A stretch of 64,000 bases of DNA, from contig NZ_LNUP01000002.1 in the NCBI RefSeq assembly GCF_001512295.1, forward strand, positions 870,263-934,262, written 5' to 3'. The position numbers and the translations under genes are program-made. Shown here one piece after another: positions 60,602-64,000 of the stretch. The stretch comes from Pseudomonas sp. EpS/L25. GTDB taxonomy: Bacteria > Pseudomonadota > Gammaproteobacteria > Pseudomonadales > Pseudomonadaceae. Position 1 is the first letter of the stretch, and each line of letters opens with the position of its first letter. Below the pieces are notes generated by a model. It saw only the letters and a list, made by a program, of their open reading frames with translations. It ran no database searches and was not told the origin of the DNA.

Positions 60602-61534
60602 ATGGCTGGTGTATTGGACGCCGTCAACCAACGTACCCAATTGGTGGGCCAGAACCGTCTGGAACTGCTGTTATTCCGCCTGGATGGCTCGCAGCTCTAC
60701 GGCATCAACGTCTTCAAGGTGAAGGAGGTGCTGCAGTGCCCCAAACTCACCGTGATGCCGAAATCCAGTCCGGTCGTACGGGGCGTGGCCAGCATCCGTG
60801 GCGGCACCTTTCCGATCATCGACCTGGCCATGGCCACCGGTCGTCGTGGACTGGAAGACATCAACAACTGCTTCGTGATCATCACCGAGTACAACACCAA
60901 GGTGCAGGGTTTCCTGGTGCGCTCGGTGGAGCGGATCGTCAACATGAATTGGGAAGGCATCAACCCGCCGCCCAAGGGCACCGGTCGTGACCATTACCTC
61001 ACCGCGGTCACCCGGGTCGACAACCAGCTGGTCGAGATCATCGACGTGGAGAAGATCCTCTCCGAAGTCGCCCCGTCCGTGGAAACCATCTCGGCCGGCG
61101 TGATCAGCGAGGTGGTGCAGGCCAAGGCCGTCACCAAGCGGGTGCTGATCGTCGACGACTCCTCGGTGGCGCGCAAGCAGGTGAGCCGCTGCCTGGAAAC
61201 CGTCGGTGTGGAAGTCATAGCACTCAATGACGGTCGGCAGGCACTGAACTATCTGCAGACGATGGTGAGCGAGGGCAAGCGTCCGGAAGACGAGTTGCTG
61301 ATGATCATTTCCGACATCGAGATGCCGGAAATGGATGGCTACACCCTCACGGCGGAAATCCGTCATGATTCGCGGATGCAGAAAGTGCATATACTGCTGC
61401 ATACCTCCTTGTCCGGTGTCTTCAACCAGGCGATGGTCAAGAAGGTTGGAGCGGACGACTTCCTGGCCAAGTTCCGCCCCGATGATCTCGCCTCCCGGGT
61501 GGTCGAACGCATCAACGCGGTCGACAGTCACTAG
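60602..61534 (+). CDS. cheV: Chemotaxis coupling protein CheV
   Basis: The 310-residue protein joins a CheW domain (residues about 15-160, LLFRLDGSQLYGINVFKVKE, GTFPIIDLAMATGRRGLEDI) to a receiver domain (RVLIVDDSSVARKQ, with phospho-Asp in IISDIEMPEMDGY). CheV couples receptors to CheA and adapts by phosphorylation. The start has AGAGGAG. It is followed by cheR after 42 bases, as in P. aeruginosa. Confidence 0.95.
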   Translation: MAGVLDAVNQRTQLVGQNRLELLLFRLDGSQLYGINVFKVKEVLQCPKLTVMPKSSPVVRGVASIRGGTFPIIDLAMATGRRGLEDINNCFVIITEYNTKVQGFLVRSVERIVNMNWEGINPPPKGTGRDHYLTAVTRVDNQLVEIIDVEKILSEVAPSVETISAGVISEVVQAKAVTKRVLIVDDSSVARKQVSRCLETVGVEVIALNDGRQALNYLQTMVSEGKRPEDELLMIISDIEMPEMDGYTLTAEIRHDSRMQKVHILLHTSLSGVFNQAMVKKVGADDFLAKFRPDDLASRVVERINAVDSH

Positions 61535-61576
61535 GTGAAGGCGTCTCCATACCGGTATCCAGAAGGCGGAGCGGCA

Positions 61577-62404
61577 GTGTCAGCAGTCAACGCGGATTTT
61601 GTGCTTTTTCGCGATTTCCTCGAGAAATCCAGCGGGATCCTGCTCGGCGACAACAAGCAGTACCTGGTCTCCAGTCGGCTGAACAAGCTGATGGAGACCG
61701 AGGGAATCAAGACGTTGTCTGAGTTGGTCCAGCGCATCCAGATGCAACCCCGTGGCGGTCTGCGGGAGAAGGTCATCGATGCGATGACGACCAACGAAAC
61801 CCTCTGGTTCCGCGATACCTACCCCTTCGAGGTGCTGAAGAACCGCCTGCTGCCGGAACTGACCAAGAACACCTTCGGCCAGCGCCTGCGCGTCTGGTCG
61901 GCGGCCTGCTCGTCCGGGCAGGAACCCTATTCGCTGTCCATGACCATGGACGAGTTCGAGCGCAGTGCGCCGGGGCAGGCCCGTGGGGGCATGCAGATCG
62001 TGGCGACCGACCTGTCGGGTGCCATTCTCACCGCGGCCAAGTCGGGCGAGTACGATTCGCTGGCCATCGGTCGAGGGCTTTCCCAGGAGCGACTGCAGCG
62101 TTATTTCGATGTCCTCCAGCCGGGACGCTGGGCGGTGAAGCCGGCGATCCGCAGCCGCATCGAATTCCGCGCGCTGAATCTGCTCGACAGCTACGCCAGC
62201 CTCGGCAAGTTCGACATGGTGTTCTGCCGCAACGTGCTGATCTACTTCTCCGCCGACGTGAAGAAGGACATCCTGACGCGCATCCATGGCACCCTCAAGC
62301 CGGGTGGCTATCTGTTCCTCGGCGCGTCCGAGGCGCTTAACGGGCTGCCGGATCTCTATCAGATGGTGCAGTGCAATCCGGGCATCATCTATAAGGCCAA
62401 GTGA
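61577..62404 (+). CDS. cheR: Chemotaxis protein methyltransferase CheR
   Basis: The 275-residue enzyme methylates receptor glutamates. It has the CheR N-domain (FRDFLEKSSGILLGDNKQYL, NETLWFRDTYPFE) and the SAM domain (RVWSAACSSGQEPYSLSMTM, FDMVFCRNVLIYF, LKPGGYLFLGASE). GTG 61577 is preferred over a GTG directly after the cheV stop because it has a GGCGGAG site and gives the normal N-terminus. A strong terminator follows. Confidence 0.94.
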   Translation: MSAVNADFVLFRDFLEKSSGILLGDNKQYLVSSRLNKLMETEGIKTLSELVQRIQMQPRGGLREKVIDAMTTNETLWFRDTYPFEVLKNRLLPELTKNTFGQRLRVWSAACSSGQEPYSLSMTMDEFERSAPGQARGGMQIVATDLSGAILTAAKSGEYDSLAIGRGLSQERLQRYFDVLQPGRWAVKPAIRSRIEFRALNLLDSYASLGKFDMVFCRNVLIYFSADVKKDILTRIHGTLKPGGYLFLGASEALNGLPDLYQMVQCNPGIIYKAK

Positions 62405-62423
62405 GCCGGCTCAAGGGATGACG

Positions 62424-62450
62424 AGGCAGACTTCGGTCTGCCTTTCTTTT
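62424..62450 (+). terminator. Rho-independent terminator after cheR
   Basis: GGCAGAC-TTCG-GTCTGCC has a 7-bp stem with a TTCG tetraloop and a TTTCTTTT tail, 20 bases after the cheR stop. It separates the cheVR unit from flgB. Confidence 0.92.
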
Positions 62451-62572
62451 GCGCCAAAGTTTTGCCGCCCGCTTCGTCCACACCGGCAAAGACGGCGGAA
62501 AAACCTTGCCGCTTGCCGCCTTCCTCCCCGCTGCATCCGCATAAACCCTTGATTTTACAGGGTTCGAGAGTC

Positions 62573-62587
62573 TGGCACGGGGCTTGC
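62573..62587 (+). promoter_or_regulatory. Sigma-54 promoter of flgBCD
   Basis: TGGCACGGGGCTTGC is a perfect -24/-12 element (GG-N10-GC), 37 bases before flgB. It fits FleQ/FleR-type RpoN control of rod and hook genes in Pseudomonas. Confidence 0.93.
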
Positions 62588-62623
62588 TAAATCTTAGGCA
62601 AGCCACGTCAAAGGTCTCTCGAC

Positions 62624-63046
62624 ATGAGCATCAGTTTCGATAAGGCACTCGGGTTGCACGAGCAGGCGCTGAACTTCCGTTCACAGCGCGCCGAGGTGTT
62701 GGGCAACAACATCGCCAACGCCGATACCCCCGGCTACAAGGCGCGGGATCTCGACTTCAGCGCCGTGATGGCGGAGCAGGCGGCCAAGAGCGCCAGCGGA
62801 GCTTCCGGCCATTATCAGCTGGAAACCACCAACAGTCGCCATATCGCGGCCGAGGGTTTCGACATGGGTATGGGCGATGCGGCGCTGAAATACCGTATCC
62901 CCACCCAGCCTTCGGTGGACCAGAACACCGTGGACGCCCAGGTGGAGCAGGCCAACTACGCCGAGAACGCCATGAATTTCCAGGCCAGCTTCACCCTGCT
63001 CAATAGCAAGTTCAAGGGGCTGATGTCGGCCCTGCGCGGAGAATAG
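62624..63046 (+). CDS. flgB: Flagellar proximal rod protein FlgB
   Basis: The 140-residue rod subunit begins MSISFDKALGLHEQALNFRS and has the rod motif LGNNIANADTPGYKARDLDF. It ends YAENAMNFQASFTLLNSKFK, the C-terminal helix that stacks with the N-terminal one in the rod. It is the first gene after the sigma-54 promoter and is followed by flgC after 2 bases. Confidence 0.97.
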   Translation: MSISFDKALGLHEQALNFRSQRAEVLGNNIANADTPGYKARDLDFSAVMAEQAAKSASGASGHYQLETTNSRHIAAEGFDMGMGDAALKYRIPTQPSVDQNTVDAQVEQANYAENAMNFQASFTLLNSKFKGLMSALRGE

Positions 63047-63048
63047 CC

Positions 63049-63486
63049 ATGTCCCTGAGTTCGCTGTTCAACATCGCCGGTAGCGGGATGAGCGCCCAGA
63101 ACGTTCGCCTCAATACCGTGGCCAGCAACATGGCCAACGCCGATTCCGTGTCTTCCAGCGTCGACCAGACCTACAAGGCGCGGCACCCGGTGTTCGCTAC
63201 CCAGCTCAACGCCGCCCAGGGTGGCGCCTCGCTGTTCGACGACCAGAGCCAGGCCGGGGTCGGAGTGGAGGTGAAGGGGATCGTCGAGGACCCGAGCGAG
63301 GTGCAGAAGCGCTACGAGCCCAACCACCCCATGGCGGACAAGGACGGCTACGTCTACTACCCGAACGTGAACGTGGTGGAGGAAATGGCGGACATGATCT
63401 CGGCCAGCCGTGCGTTCCAGACCAATGCGGAAATGATGAACACCGCCAAACAGATGATGCAGAAGGTACTGACCCTCGGTCAGTAA
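63049..63486 (+). CDS. flgC: Flagellar proximal rod protein FlgC
   Basis: The 145-residue rod subunit has SLSSLFNIAGSGMSAQNVRL, the motif VASNMANADSVSSSVDQTYK, and the C-terminal VNVVEEMADMISASRAFQTN and AKQMMQKVLTLGQ. It lies between flgB and flgD in the usual rod-gene order, with 12 bases before flgD. Confidence 0.97.
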   Translation: MSLSSLFNIAGSGMSAQNVRLNTVASNMANADSVSSSVDQTYKARHPVFATQLNAAQGGASLFDDQSQAGVGVEVKGIVEDPSEVQKRYEPNHPMADKDGYVYYPNVNVVEEMADMISASRAFQTNAEMMNTAKQMMQKVLTLGQ

Positions 63487-63498
63487 GGAACCGGCGCC

Positions 63499-64000
63499 AT
63501 GGCCATAAGTACCACCAATTCCACCGCTCAATCGGTGCTCGACAAATACTCGCTCAACAAGACGAGTGCGACGGGCGACGGCAGTGGCAGCGACACCAAG
63601 AAGACCAGCCAGCTCGGCAAGGACGAGTTCCTCAAGCTGATGGTCGCCCAGATGAACAACCAGAATCCGCTGGAGCCCCAGGGCAATGGCGAGTTCATCG
63701 CGCAGCTGGCGCAGTTCAGTACCGTCGAGGGCATCACCAACCTCAACACCAGCGTCAGCTCGATCCTGTCCGGCAGCCAGTCGTCCCAGGCGCTGCAGGC
63801 CTCGACGCTGGTCGGACGCAAGGTGATCGTCGATACCGACAAGGTGAAGGTGGACACCAGCGCCGACTTCAAGGGTGCCCTGAATCTGACCGCCTCGAGT
63901 TCCAACGTCTGGGTCAACGTCTACGACACCGCGGGTAGCCAGGTGAATCGGATCAACCTTGGCCAGCAGACCAGTGGCCTGGTGAACTTCACCTGGGATG
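63499..64000 (+). CDS. flgD: Flagellar hook cap protein FlgD, 3' end outside window
   Basis: The first 167 residues are present. They contain the conserved FLKLMVAQMNNQNPLEPQGN and FIAQLAQFSTVEGITNLNTS of the N-terminal FlgD domain, then the start of the C-terminal beta domain (LVGRKVIVDTDKVKVDTSAD). FlgD caps the growing hook. The start has AAGGAACC before ATG 63499. Confidence 0.96.
   Translation, partial: MAISTTNSTAQSVLDKYSLNKTSATGDGSGSDTKKTSQLGKDEFLKLMVAQMNNQNPLEPQGNGEFIAQLAQFSTVEGITNLNTSVSSILSGSQSSQALQASTLVGRKVIVDTDKVKVDTSADFKGALNLTASSSNVWVNVYDTAGSQVNRINLGQQTSGLVNFTWD

Overview
The window is a chromosomal segment of a high-GC gammaproteobacterium, almost certainly a Pseudomonas; a species near P. 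oryzihabitans is only a guess. The evidence is the gene order yciK-mupP-ubiG-mtaD / mtnA-gyrA-serC-pheA, the flagellar order flgZ-flgN-flgM-flgA / cheV-cheR-flgB-flgC-flgD, an AmrZ regulator, fabA-fabB, a selD-selU pair, sigma-54 and FliA promoters of pseudomonad type, and GTAG-headed REP sequences with their own REP-associated transposase.

Layout. 1-11 kb: small metabolic and regulatory genes (two diguanylate cyclases, one frameshifted; DJ-1/GST pair; two methyltransferases; an SDR with a divergent LysR regulator), a REP transposase (RAYT) with a tandem REP array, and a divergent pair of BRO-N-like and helix-turn-helix genes. 11-14.3 kb: a membrane protein, then a clearly AT-rich two-gene island coding a dGTPase-type dNTP triphosphohydrolase and a 193-residue partner with a possible primase-like (AEP) motif order. 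The island sits directly behind the terminator of nrdB. 14.3-19 kb: nrdA-nrdB with a promoter region carrying NrdR-like and DnaA boxes. 19-34 kb: phosphopantetheinyl transferase, dctA with a sigma-54 promoter, sugar transporter, fabAB, gpsA-sixA and neighbours, selD-selU. 34-49 kb: chemoreceptor and the conserved gyrA block, then mgtE and amrZ. 49.4-56.3 kb: tRNA-Arg(CCT) followed by a compact seven-gene sugar-modification cassette. 56.5-64 kb: an MFS transporter and the start of the flagellar/chemotaxis region, running off the end inside flgD.

Repeats are a strong theme. At least eight intergenic elements of about 150-250 bp share a central hairpin and imperfect terminal inverted repeats, and several end inside the stop codon of a neighbouring gene. 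A separate 161-bp element with near-perfect ends has the signature of an IS630-type MITE: it is inserted at the TA of a CTAG where two convergent genes both stopped.

The observation most likely to be a little-described system is the dGTPase plus AEP-like gene pair behind ribonucleotide reductase. It has the look of an acquired nucleotide-depletion (antiphage) module, but that role is inference. The seven-gene sugar cassette is the second candidate.
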